Source of the DNA: Actinomycetota bacterium
GTDB taxonomy: Bacteria > Actinomycetota > Acidimicrobiia > Acidimicrobiales > JACDEA01
Length of the DNA stretch: 7,367 nucleotides
Reading direction: 5' to 3'
Assembly: GCA_013816725.1 (NCBI GenBank)
Contig: JACDEA010000100.1
Span: 1 to 7,367 of the forward strand
Position 1 is the first letter of the stretch. Each line of letters begins with the position of its first letter. Below the pieces are notes generated by a model. That model worked only from the letters and a program-made list of their open reading frames with translations. It ran no database searches and was not told where the DNA came from. Of the stretch, positions 1 through 5,374 are shown piece by piece. The translations under genes were made by a program, and so were the position numbers.

Positions 1-309
1 CGTCGGGGGCGCAGCGGGCGGCGCGGGCGTCGCGGGCGGAGTCCCGGGGTCGGGGGCCGCCGCAACCTCGGCATCGTCGACTGTCGCGGCGACCGCGACG
101 TCGCCGGCGGCGTGCACCGGGCCTTGATGCGGACTCTCACCCCCCGGGTCCTCGGTGCCGTCGCCGGTACCCTCGCCGGTACCGTCGGCCGTCGGCCGAT
201 CCTCCGCTTCAGGCTCAGGGGCGCGCAAACGGTCAAAGATCGCCCGCCCGCGATCGACGAGGCTGGGTTCTACGTCGCGTTCTTCCTCGCCGGGATCGGC
301 GTCACTCAC
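1..309 (-). CDS. parA: Probable ParA/Soj chromosome-partitioning ATPase, N-terminal part only (gene runs off window start)
   Basis: An uninterrupted minus-strand frame begins with GTG at 309 and stays open for 103 codons to the window edge. The protein starts VSDADPGEEERDVEPSLVDR, continues with RGRAIFDRLRAPEPEAE, and then becomes an acidic, Gly/Thr/Pro/Ala-rich low-complexity stretch. No Walker motif is reached, so the ParA identity is inferred from position: it lies directly downstream of rsmG, beside a parS site, and on the strand where parA-parB normally follow rsmG near oriC. If correct, it is a MinD/ParA-type ATPase that works with ParB on parS to segregate origins, and it has an unusually long disordered N-terminus. 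A GGAGGT precedes GTG 309 but almost touches it. An in-frame ATG at 348 would add 13 residues (MLDPRPSGNHHGG). Another protein with a disordered N-terminus cannot be excluded. Confidence 0.5.
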   Translation of the reverse strand, partial: MSDADPGEEERDVEPSLVDRGRAIFDRLRAPEPEAEDRPTADGTGEGTGDGTEDPGGESPHQGPVHAAGDVAVAATVDDAEVAAAPDPGTPPATPAPPAAPPT

Positions 310-355
310 ACCTCCATGGTGGTTCCCCGAAGGGCGGGGGTCAAGCATTCCCGGC

Positions 356-369
356 GTTCCACGTGGAAC
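356..369. promoter_or_regulatory. parS: parS centromere-like site (ParB-binding palindrome)
   Basis: GTTCCACGTGGAAC is a perfect 14-bp palindrome. It differs from the common bacterial parS core GTTTCACGTGAAAC only by a symmetrical T-to-C / A-to-G pair. It lies in the 77-bp gap between the rsmG stop and the parA-like start, about 3.6 kb from dnaA, which is where origin-proximal parS sites are typically found. ParB would load here and spread, and ParA would then move the origin. Its closeness to the parA start also allows a role in autoregulation, but nothing in the sequence proves that. Confidence 0.85.
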
Positions 370-386
370 ATCAAGCCCGGTCGGGC

Positions 387-983
387 TTAGAACAGCGGAT
401 GGCGCGTGCGGGCGCTGGGTCGACGCGGATATTTCTCGGGCGTGGGTTGTGCCTGCCTCAGCACGGTGAAGTGCCCGCCGTCGACGGCCACGTGGGCGCT
501 GACATCGAGACCAAGTTCGGCGACGCCGGCCGCGGGCCACCGATCGCCACCACCCGATGGAGGATCGGAAACCACCAGCACGCCGCCGACCCGGAGAAAC
601 GGGGCGCCGCACTCGGCGGTGACCGCCGGTGATCCGAATGACCGGGCGCACACCAGTTCGACACTACCGCGCATGTCGGTCCGAGCGGCCTCCTCGGCCC
701 GGGCGTGAACGACGGTAACCCGCTGGCCCCAGCCGAGGTCCTCGACTGCCTCGGCGAGAAAGCGGACGCGCCGTAGCTCGGCGTCAAGAAGGGTCCAACG
801 AGACGACGGCCAGTGCTCAGCCAGCGCCAGCCCGGGCACGCCACCGCCGGCGCCGAGGTCCAACGCCGTTGAAGGCATCTTCGTTTCGGACCCGGCTATC
901 GCCGCAGCGAACCCGAGGGCGTGGCGCCAGTGCTCCTCCACCGGCGCCGGCCCGAGGAAGCCGCGCTCCTGCGCCGCCTCCAA
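387..983 (-). CDS. rsmG: 16S rRNA (guanine-N7) methyltransferase RsmG (GidB)
   Basis: RsmG methylates N7 of G527 (E. coli numbering) in the 530 loop of 16S rRNA with S-adenosylmethionine. In several bacteria its loss gives low-level streptomycin resistance. From TTG 983 the product has 198 residues, slightly short for the family. Residues 41-52 (LDLGAGGGVPGL) form the SAM-binding glycine loop, followed by a strand with acidic end (LLDAE) and the VCARSFGSPA segment matching the family's conserved R-A/S motif. The usual GG..L.LKG strand is replaced by GGVLVVSDPP. Start choice: TTG 983 has AAAGG 5 nt upstream. There is no ATG or GTG just upstream in frame, but a CTG at 1004 overlaps the jag stop and would add 7 residues (LTRVKAV). 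It is the last gene of the rpmH-to-rsmG block and is followed by parS. Confidence 0.93.
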   Translation of the reverse strand: MEAAQERGFLGPAPVEEHWRHALGFAAAIAGSETKMPSTALDLGAGGGVPGLALAEHWPSSRWTLLDAELRRVRFLAEAVEDLGWGQRVTVVHARAEEAARTDMRGSVELVCARSFGSPAVTAECGAPFLRVGGVLVVSDPPSGGGDRWPAAGVAELGLDVSAHVAVDGGHFTVLRQAQPTPEKYPRRPSARTRHPLF

Positions 984-1000
984 TACCGCCTTTACCCTGG

Positions 1001-1906
1001 TCAGCCGGCTGCCGCCATGATCACGACGTGGCGACGGGGGTCCTCGCCCTCCGACGTGGTCGTGACCCCATCGATGGCGTTGACGGCGTCATGCACGACC
1101 TTGCGATCGGCGGGGCTCATCGGTTCCAGCGCCGTCGACTGGCCGGTCTGCAGCACCTGGGTAGCGACGTTTTGAGCGAACTTCTCCAGCGCGGCTGTTC
1201 GCTTCTGGCGGTACTCGGCCACATCGACGACCAACCAGCCCTCCCGGCTGGTGGTGTGACGCTGCACGACCGTTCTTACCAGTTCCTGGATGGCCTGGAG
1301 CGTCTGGCCCTTCGGGCCGATCAGGAGGCCCAGCTCGCCACCGCGAACGGCGAGACGCAGCGTGTCGTCGTCGACGGTTTCGACCTCGACGGTGGCCGCG
1401 GGGTCGAATTTGGCGACCAGCCCGACGAGGAATTCGCGGCCCACCTCCGCCTGCTCGGCCAAAGTCATCTCCGGTACCTCCCGCGCGTCGCGCGCCTCTC
1501 GTTGCCCGTTGCCTTCCCCCCGGCGCGGCGCCCGCCGGGGCCGCTCACGGCGAGCCGTGTCGCTGGCCACCGCCGTGTCCGTGGACTCACCGCTGCTGTC
1601 GCCGCTCCTGACACCGCCAGCCGCCCGCGGTGAACTCGCGCCGGGCTGGTCATTGCGCCGGGGCTTGTTCTCGGAACCCTCACGGCTCGACCGCCGGCGC
1701 CGCTCGCGGCGGTCTTCCTTGGGCCGGGGCTGAGTGGGGCGCACCCGGGCTCGCACGCGGGCCTCTGACCGCAAGCGGCCGAACAGCCCGCCCTTGGCCT
1801 CGGCCATCACCTCGAATTCGGCGTCCTGCGCGTCGACGCCCAGCTGATCCAGCGCCGCTTCCTTGGCATCTTCGACGGTTCTCCCCGTCGTTTCGACCCA
1901 TTCCAT
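1001..1906 (-). CDS. jag: Jag/KhpB RNA-binding protein (Jag-N, KH and R3H domains; SpoIIIJ-associated)
   Basis: The product is a 301-residue single-strand RNA-binding protein of the Jag/KhpB/EloR family. In other bacteria members partner with KhpA and affect cell elongation and division; here the function is by homology only. Residues 1-50 are a Jag-N domain, starting MEWVETTGRTVEDAKEAALD and containing the AKGGLFGR motif at 37-44. Residues ~55-145 are a highly charged, Arg/Glu/Ser-rich linker that should be disordered. A KH domain follows, with its GxxG loop in LLIGPKGQTL (194-203). The R3H domain at ~230-301 has its core as DRKVVH (267-272). ATG 1906 is chosen because the Jag-N homology starts there and GGAGG lies 7 nt upstream (1914-1918). 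The frame stays open further upstream, but only inside yidC. Its ATG begins 1 nt after the yidC stop, so the two are probably translationally coupled, as in many genomes. Confidence 0.95.
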   Translation of the reverse strand: MEWVETTGRTVEDAKEAALDQLGVDAQDAEFEVMAEAKGGLFGRLRSEARVRARVRPTQPRPKEDRRERRRRSSREGSENKPRRNDQPGASSPRAAGGVRSGDSSGESTDTAVASDTARRERPRRAPRRGEGNGQREARDAREVPEMTLAEQAEVGREFLVGLVAKFDPAATVEVETVDDDTLRLAVRGGELGLLIGPKGQTLQAIQELVRTVVQRHTTSREGWLVVDVAEYRQKRTAALEKFAQNVATQVLQTGQSTALEPMSPADRKVVHDAVNAIDGVTTTSEGEDPRRHVVIMAAAG

Positions 1907-1907
1907 G

Positions 1908-2819
1908 TCAGCGCCTCCGCGAACGTCGTTTGCGCGATCGCCGATTGCTCGATCCCTGGTTCTGCCGGCCCCCGCCGTTGCCATTGCGGGATGGTCCCGC
2001 CGGCCTCGACCCGTTGCCCCGCTCCGCCGTCGAGTCACCGCTGCGATGCTTGCGCTCGATCTCGTCGGCCTTGGCGTCGATCTCCTTGACTTCCTTCTTC
2101 ACCTCGGCGGTCAGCGACGGGTCCAGCCGGTACATGAGGGTCTGCTGCGCGATGCGGAACAAGTTCGAGACCAGGAAGTACAGGACCACGCCGCCGGGCA
2201 GGTTGAACGAAATCAGGCCTGAGAGCAGCGGAAAGAACTTCTGCATCATCTGCATCTGCGGGTTGGCCTGTGCCGCCGCCGGGTTGCGGGCCATCATCTG
2301 CCTGCTCTGCCAGAAACTGGTAGCGACGACCATGGCGATCAGGATGTACAACGGAATGGCGTCGCTGCCCTTGGTCGCCCCCGCCCGCTGCGAGAAATCT
2401 ACGCCCAACGACACCATGTGGCCGCCGGCGTCCTTGAGCGCCTGGAACAGCTGCGTGCCCTTGTCGACGTACTGCGGCCCGGCGGTGTGGGTGAGGCCCC
2501 TGATGACCCGGAACATCACGATGAGCACCGGGAACTGGACGAGTTGCGGGAGGCACCCGGACAGCGGGTTGACCTTGTGGTCCTTGTAGAACGCCATCAT
2601 CGCTTCGTTCAGCGCCTGACGATCGTCCTTGTGCTTGGCCTGGAGCCGCTTGATCTCGGGCTGCAGGCGCTGCATCGCCAGCATCGACCGGGTGCCCTTC
2701 CACGTGAGTGGCGACAGGACGAGCATCACGGTGATCGTGAGCAGGGCGATGGAGGCGGCGTAGTCCTGAACGACGTTGTCGTAGAAGAACGCGAGGAGCC
2801 CAGCGAGAATGTTAAACAT
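1908..2819 (-). CDS. yidC: YidC/Oxa1/Alb3 membrane protein insertase
   Basis: YidC inserts proteins into the cytoplasmic membrane, alone or with SecYEG. The 303-residue product lacks the large periplasmic domain of Gram-negative YidC. It has a hydrophobic N-terminal segment (~3-17) and membrane segments at ~21-38, 93-109, 154-170 and 197-220 (probably two). Family signatures are visible: SPLTWKGTRSMLAMQRLQPE (36-55), NPLSGCLPQLVQFPV (84-98) and LPGGVVLYFLVSNLF (207-221). No lipoprotein-type signal peptide with a lipobox is evident. The tail from ~230 is hydrophilic and ends in an Arg/Lys-rich run (NRRSRKRRSRRR), like the ribosome-contacting tails of some YidC paralogues. The conserved positively charged groove residue (Arg366 in E. 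coli) is Met32 here. ATG 2819 has AGGAAG 6 nt upstream, overlapping the yidD stop. Confidence 0.97.
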   Translation of the reverse strand: MFNILAGLLAFFYDNVVQDYAASIALLTITVMLVLSPLTWKGTRSMLAMQRLQPEIKRLQAKHKDDRQALNEAMMAFYKDHKVNPLSGCLPQLVQFPVLIVMFRVIRGLTHTAGPQYVDKGTQLFQALKDAGGHMVSLGVDFSQRAGATKGSDAIPLYILIAMVVATSFWQSRQMMARNPAAAQANPQMQMMQKFFPLLSGLISFNLPGGVVLYFLVSNLFRIAQQTLMYRLDPSLTAEVKKEVKEIDAKADEIERKHRSGDSTAERGNGSRPAGPSRNGNGGGRQNQGSSNRRSRKRRSRRR

Positions 2820-2829
2820 CGGTCACTTC

Positions 2830-3081
2830 CTAATCGGGAACGGGATCGACCCCGGCGCCGCCCCATGGGTGGCACCGGAGAACCCGCCGGAGGGTGAGCC
2901 ACAAGCCCCGGCCCCCGCCGTGGCGGTCGATGGCCTCGAGGCCATAGTTCGAGCACGAAGGCCAGTACCGGCAGGGCGACGGGCGCCCCGCTCGTAGGCG
3001 CTGGTAGAGGGTGATCCCCCCCATTAGTACACGGGCACCGATGGCCCGATGGGTCGGGGTATCCGCGACGGGGGCGGTCAT
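2830..3081 (-). CDS. yidD: YidD, membrane protein insertion efficiency factor
   Basis: This is an 83-residue protein of the YidD (Haemolytic domain) family, a small membrane-associated protein that in E. coli helps YidC-dependent insertion. The diagnostic core is complete: CRYWPSCSNYGLEAIDRHG (37-55), then LRCHPWGGAGVDPVPD at the C-terminus, with Cys37, Cys43 and Cys70 kept. An amphipathic helix near 13-30 (AIGARVLMGGITLYQRLR) fits peripheral membrane attachment. The ATG at 3081 overlaps the rnpA TGA as ATGA, and no Shine-Dalgarno stands before it, so translation probably relies on coupling to rnpA. The frame is open upstream, but only as a shadow of rnpA. It sits 10 nt before yidC, its functional partner. 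Confidence 0.95.
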   Translation of the reverse strand: MTAPVADTPTHRAIGARVLMGGITLYQRLRAGRPSPCRYWPSCSNYGLEAIDRHGGGRGLWLTLRRVLRCHPWGGAGVDPVPD

Positions 3082-3572
3082 TCGCCGGCCGCCGGGCTCA
3101 GGGCGCCGGATTTGGCCAGGCAGGCACGGAGGGCGGCGCCCAGTTCGGCATAGGACAGAACGGTGGAGGCCGGGCCGGCTCCCACCAGGTAGGCGCCGGG
3201 CGCCAGTTCGGGCGCCAGGTCGGCCATCAGGGCCCTGAGCCGACGGCGCAAGCGGTTGCGCTCCACGGCGTGGCCGACGGGGCGCCCGATGGCGAAGCCC
3301 ACCTCGGGGGGAGAGCCCCTCGGCACGGCCTCGGCTGCGTGCCTGATCCATACCGGGCCGGTGCTCGAGCGGCGGGCCCGGCGCACGGCCTCGATGCGGT
3401 CGCGGCCCCGTAGCCGCCAGACAGACGATCGGGTCAGGCGCTGAGCCGGGTGCGGCCCTTGCGGCGCCGGGCGGCCAGGATGGCGCGGCCGGCGCGAGTC
3501 GACATCCGGTGCCGGAAGCCGTGGTTCTTCGCCCGCCGGCGAGTGTTGGGTTGAAACGTGCGCTTCACTCAT
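3078..3572 (-). CDS. rnpA: RNase P protein component RnpA, with probable N-terminal extension overlapping all of rpmH
   Basis: RnpA is the protein subunit of ribonuclease P, which with the RNA subunit removes 5' leaders from pre-tRNAs. Numbered from ATG 3572 it has 164 residues. The family fold begins near Val51-Trp52 (VWRLRGRDRIEAVRR). It contains VGFAIGRPVGHAVERNRLRR (91-110), including the RNR motif at 105-107 that lies in the conserved basic helix. The start is the open question. No ATG, GTG or TTG occurs in this frame between 3572 and GTG at codon 63, and that GTG would cut off the first conserved helix. The choices are ATG 3572, just behind AGGAGG and 4 nt before the rpmH start, or a rare CTG at 3437 overlapping the rpmH stop (119 residues). 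ATG 3572 adds a ~48-residue Pro/Ala/Arg-rich N-terminus. The aromatic residue usual in the first helix appears to be Ile60. Confidence 0.9.
   Translation of the reverse strand: MSEAHVSTQHSPAGEEPRLPAPDVDSRRPRHPGRPAPQGPHPAQRLTRSSVWRLRGRDRIEAVRRARRSSTGPVWIRHAAEAVPRGSPPEVGFAIGRPVGHAVERNRLRRRLRALMADLAPELAPGAYLVGAGPASTVLSYAELGAALRACLAKSGALSPAAGE
3434..3568 (-). CDS. rpmH: 50S ribosomal protein L34
   Basis: This is the 44-residue ribosomal protein bL34. The sequence MKRTFQPNTRRRAKNHGFRH followed by RMSTRAGRAILAARRRKGRT and RLSA matches the family end to end, including the invariant MKRT.QPN start and the RAGR.IL.ARRRKGR segment. It is very basic, as expected for a protein buried in 23S rRNA. The start is GTG at 3568, with AGGAGG 6 nt upstream (3575-3580), an optimal distance. 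It is the first gene of the leftward block and sits wholly inside the long form of rnpA in a different frame. Its TGA overlaps the candidate CTG start of the short rnpA form. Confidence 0.97.
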   Translation of the reverse strand: MKRTFQPNTRRRAKNHGFRHRMSTRAGRAILAARRRKGRTRLSA

Positions 3573-3574
3573 GG

Positions 3575-3580
3575 CCTCCT
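3575..3580 (-). promoter_or_regulatory. Shine-Dalgarno AGGAGG serving rpmH and possibly rnpA
   Basis: On the minus strand AGGAGG is followed by CC, then ATG (3572, rnpA frame) and, 4 nt later, GTG (3568, rpmH frame). The spacing is 6 nt to the rpmH GTG, which is optimal, and only 2 nt to the rnpA ATG, which is poor. One strong site could therefore drive much L34 and little RnpA, suiting their very different cellular amounts. The sequence is certain; the dual use is inferred. Confidence 0.7.
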
Positions 3581-3685
3581 CGGCCCCACCACGGAACAAA
3601 ACGTGCTGCTGACCCCGTCCGTGGCGTTGTTTGACAGGGCTGAGCAGCGAAAAGGGGAACCCGGGTCCGCCCCGGTTTGTCGCTA

Positions 3686-3714
3686 AGGGTAGAGGCCGCG
3701 AGCCCTGCGGGCAA
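3686..3714 (-). promoter_or_regulatory. Candidate housekeeping-sigma promoter for the rpmH-rnpA-yidD-yidC-jag-rsmG block
   Basis: On the minus strand TTGCCC (3714-3709) is followed by a 17-nt spacer and TACCCT (3691-3686). The -10 fits the TAnnnT pattern common in actinobacteria, and the -35 keeps TTG. Transcription would begin near 3679, giving a leader of roughly 110 nt before rpmH. It is the best minus-strand match I found in the gap, but such matches arise by chance, so it is only moderately supported. Confidence 0.4.
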
Positions 3715-3804
3715 CCCAGCGCCACCGCGGGTCGAAAAATGGGCATTTCCGCAGGTCAGAACGCTCTTTTGACCAGCCGTAGATACCCTATGAGCCCGGT
3801 GCTA

Positions 3805-3839
3805 CGGTCCAGAACTTCGGTCCGTCAGCCCATCGGTCC
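3805..3839 (+). repeat. Three direct CGGTCC repeats upstream of dnaA
   Basis: CGGTCC occurs at 3805-3810, 3818-3823 and 3834-3839. The first and third copies extend to CGGTCCAG. The inverted form GGACCG occurs at 3915-3920, inside a degenerate DnaA box. The cluster lies about 110-140 bp before the dnaA start. It could be an operator for a regulator of dnaA or simply GC-rich chance, since a hexamer is short. Confidence 0.4.
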
Positions 3840-3888
3840 AGTTCGTCCTCCTTCCCCGGGGCGAGCCGCTGGGGGGCGGCGTATGGAG

Positions 3889-3920
3889 TTATCCACAGTT
3901 GTGGACTGAATTGTGGACCG
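3889..3920. promoter_or_regulatory. DnaA-box cluster in front of dnaA
   Basis: TTATCCACA at 3889-3897 is a perfect consensus DnaA box on the plus strand. Two degenerate boxes follow on the minus strand: TGTGGACTG (3900-3908) and TGTGGACCG (3912-3920). Both keep the TGTGGA half and form a direct repeat TTGTGGAC with 12-bp period. The consensus box and the first degenerate box make a perfect inverted repeat TCCACA-gt-TGTGGA (3892-3905). The cluster ends 27 bp before dnaA, which suits DnaA autoregulation known in many bacteria. It may also be part of a two-part origin. Confidence 0.8.
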
Positions 3921-3947
3921 ACGCGGTCGGGGAAGGCGGAGAAGCTG

Positions 3948-5336
3948 GTGACGGACGCAGCACCCCTGTGGAATACGTGTGCTGACGCGCTGCGCGTTCA
4001 GGTCTCGGACGCGACCTGGCGAACGTGGTTCGATGGCATCCGTCCCGTGTCGGCCGACAACGAGCGGCTCGTGCTGGCGGTGCCCAGCTCCCTCGTCAAG
4101 GAGCGCCTCGAGGACCGCTATCTCGGCCTGGTGGAGCAGACCGTGGCCGCCGCGGTGGGCAACCCCGTGCAGATCCACATAGATGTCCGCACTGACGTGC
4201 CCCCGGCGCCCCGACCGCCCGAACGGACCGACGAGGACGCAGGCGCCGCCCACGCCAGTCCTCCGGCGGCGACGACGCCGCCCGTCACCACGCCTGGCCG
4301 GGTCGCCGATGCGCCGCTCAACCCCCGGTACGACTTCGATGCGTTCGTCATCGGCAATACCAACCGCTTCGCCCACGCCGCCGCGCTGTCGGTGGCCGAG
4401 AACCCGGCGCGCTCGTGGAACCCGCTGTTCATCCACGGCGACACGGGGCTGGGCAAGACCCACCTTCTCCACGCCATCGGCAATTACGTGCTCACCAACT
4501 TCCCGGGCCGGCGGGTTCGCTACGTGTCGACGGAGACGTTCATGAACGAGTTCGTCGACGCCATCCGCACCAACACCACGATCGGCTTCAAGCGCCGCTA
4601 CCGCGAGTGCGACGTCCTTCTCATCGACGACATCCAGTTCATGGAGAACAAGGAAGGGCTCCAAGAGGAGTTCTTCCACACGTTCAACCACCTTTACGGC
4701 GCCAGCAAGCAGATCGTCATCACCTCGGACCGCCCGCCCAAATCGATCGCAACCCTCGAGGACCGCCTCCAGAGCCGCTTCATGTCGGGCTTGATCGCCG
4801 ACGTGCAACCGCCCGACCTCGAGACCCGCCTCGCCATCCTGCGCAAGAAGGCCGAGGGCGAGCGCACCCACATCCCCGACGACGTCCTCGACCTCATCGC
4901 CACGCACGTGAAGGACAACATCCGCGAGCTCGAAGGCGCGCTCATCCGGGTGTCGGCCTTCGCCAGCCTCAATCGTGAGCCGCTCACCCTCGTGCTGGCC
5001 GAGAAGGTCCTGGCCGACATCATCTCGGGCGGCCAACCGCGGCAGATCACACCGCAACTCATCCTCGACGCAACCTCGGCCACGTTCGGCTTCAGCGTGG
5101 AGGACATCTGCGGCACGAACCGGCGCCGGCCACTGGTCACTGCCCGCCAGGTCGGGATGTATGTCTGCCGCGAGCTGACCGACTTCAGCTATCCCGCCAT
5201 TGCACGCGAATTCGGCGGCCGGGACCACACGACGGTGATCCATGCCGTCGAGAAGATCAGTGGCTTGATGAAGGAGCGCCGCCAGATCTACGACCAGGTA
5301 ACCGAACTCATCCACCGGATCAAGAGCGGTGGATGA
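3948..5336 (+). CDS. dnaA: Chromosomal replication initiator protein DnaA
   Basis: DnaA binds DnaA boxes at oriC, forms an ATP-dependent filament, melts the origin and recruits the helicase. The 462-residue protein is near the usual length. Domain I is ~1-80 (LWNTCADALRVQVSDATWRT). A Pro/Ala/Thr-rich linker follows at ~83-122, then the AAA+ domain from LNPRYDFDAFVIGNTNRFA (124-142). Walker A is GDTGLGKT (164-171), Walker B is VLLIDDIQF (223-231), sensor 1 is ITSD (258-261), the arginine finger is R277 in LQSRF, and sensor 2 is R326 in IRELEGAL. Domain IV carries the DnaA signature GRDHTTVIHA (424-433), which reads DnaA boxes. The start is GTG 3948 with GGAGA 5 nt upstream. At 279-282 the usual xWGL after the arginine finger reads MSGL. 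It is the first gene of the rightward replication block, with DnaA boxes before and after it. Confidence 0.98.
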   Translation: MTDAAPLWNTCADALRVQVSDATWRTWFDGIRPVSADNERLVLAVPSSLVKERLEDRYLGLVEQTVAAAVGNPVQIHIDVRTDVPPAPRPPERTDEDAGAAHASPPAATTPPVTTPGRVADAPLNPRYDFDAFVIGNTNRFAHAAALSVAENPARSWNPLFIHGDTGLGKTHLLHAIGNYVLTNFPGRRVRYVSTETFMNEFVDAIRTNTTIGFKRRYRECDVLLIDDIQFMENKEGLQEEFFHTFNHLYGASKQIVITSDRPPKSIATLEDRLQSRFMSGLIADVQPPDLETRLAILRKKAEGERTHIPDDVLDLIATHVKDNIRELEGALIRVSAFASLNREPLTLVLAEKVLADIISGGQPRQITPQLILDATSATFGFSVEDICGTNRRRPLVTARQVGMYVCRELTDFSYPAIAREFGGRDHTTVIHAVEKISGLMKERRQIYDQVTELIHRIKSGG

Positions 5337-5348
5337 CGCTGTGCGTTA

Positions 5349-5374
5349 CCGAGGGCTGTCGGGGGACGGCTCGG
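5349..5374 (+). other. Imperfect hairpin just after dnaA
   Basis: CCGAG (5349-5353) pairs with CTCGG (5370-5374), and CTGTC (5356-5360) pairs with GACGG (5365-5369) with one wobble. This leaves a 2-nt bulge and a GGGG loop. It starts 13 nt after the dnaA stop. No T-run follows, so it is not a classical intrinsic terminator. It may slow decay or weaken read-through of the dnaA transcript, or it may have no role. Confidence 0.3.

Larger units (their letters stand above)
3573..3947. other. Divergent intergenic region between rpmH/rnpA and dnaA
   Basis: No convincing gene lies in these 375 bases. The gap separates the leftward rpmH block from the rightward dnaA block. It holds the shared Shine-Dalgarno and candidate promoter on the minus strand, three CGGTCC repeats (3805-3839), a consensus DnaA box with two degenerate inverted boxes (3889-3920), and a small GACCG-acg-CGGTC inverted repeat (3916-3928) just before the dnaA ribosome-binding site. 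A short AT-richer patch with AAATGggCATTT lies at 3737-3748. I found no convincing dnaA promoter. The gap may contribute to the origin, but there is no dense DnaA-box cluster. Confidence 0.7.

Noticed and set aside
1904..2038. Upstream extension of jag to a start at 2038.
   Set aside because: The extra 44 residues are an out-of-frame reading of the yidC tail. The Jag-N domain begins at ATG 1906, which has its own Shine-Dalgarno.
1630..2589. Plus-strand frame of 319 codons opposite jag and yidC.
   Set aside because: It crosses two well-supported minus-strand genes and has an Arg/Pro/Ser-rich composition typical of a shadow frame, with no domain recognised.
2698..2708. TTCCACGTGAG inside yidC as a second parS.
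   Set aside because: Only one half matches and the palindrome is broken on the right side. CCACGTGG at 488-495 in rsmG likewise has only the core.
3631..3636. Plus-strand TTGACA as a -35 element.
   Set aside because: No TAnnnT -10 lies 16-18 nt downstream, and it is more than 300 bp from dnaA.
3737..3748. AAATGggCATTT inverted repeat in the rpmH-dnaA gap.
   Set aside because: The 5-bp arms are short and no T-tract or known operator context is evident. It is probably chance.
3825..5315. Long antisense frame (496 codons) on the minus strand across dnaA and its upstream region.
   Set aside because: It mirrors dnaA, whose domains and motifs are unmistakable. In GC-rich DNA the antisense frame in register with codon position 3 often stays open. 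The translated sequence shows no recognisable domain and has no ribosome-binding site.
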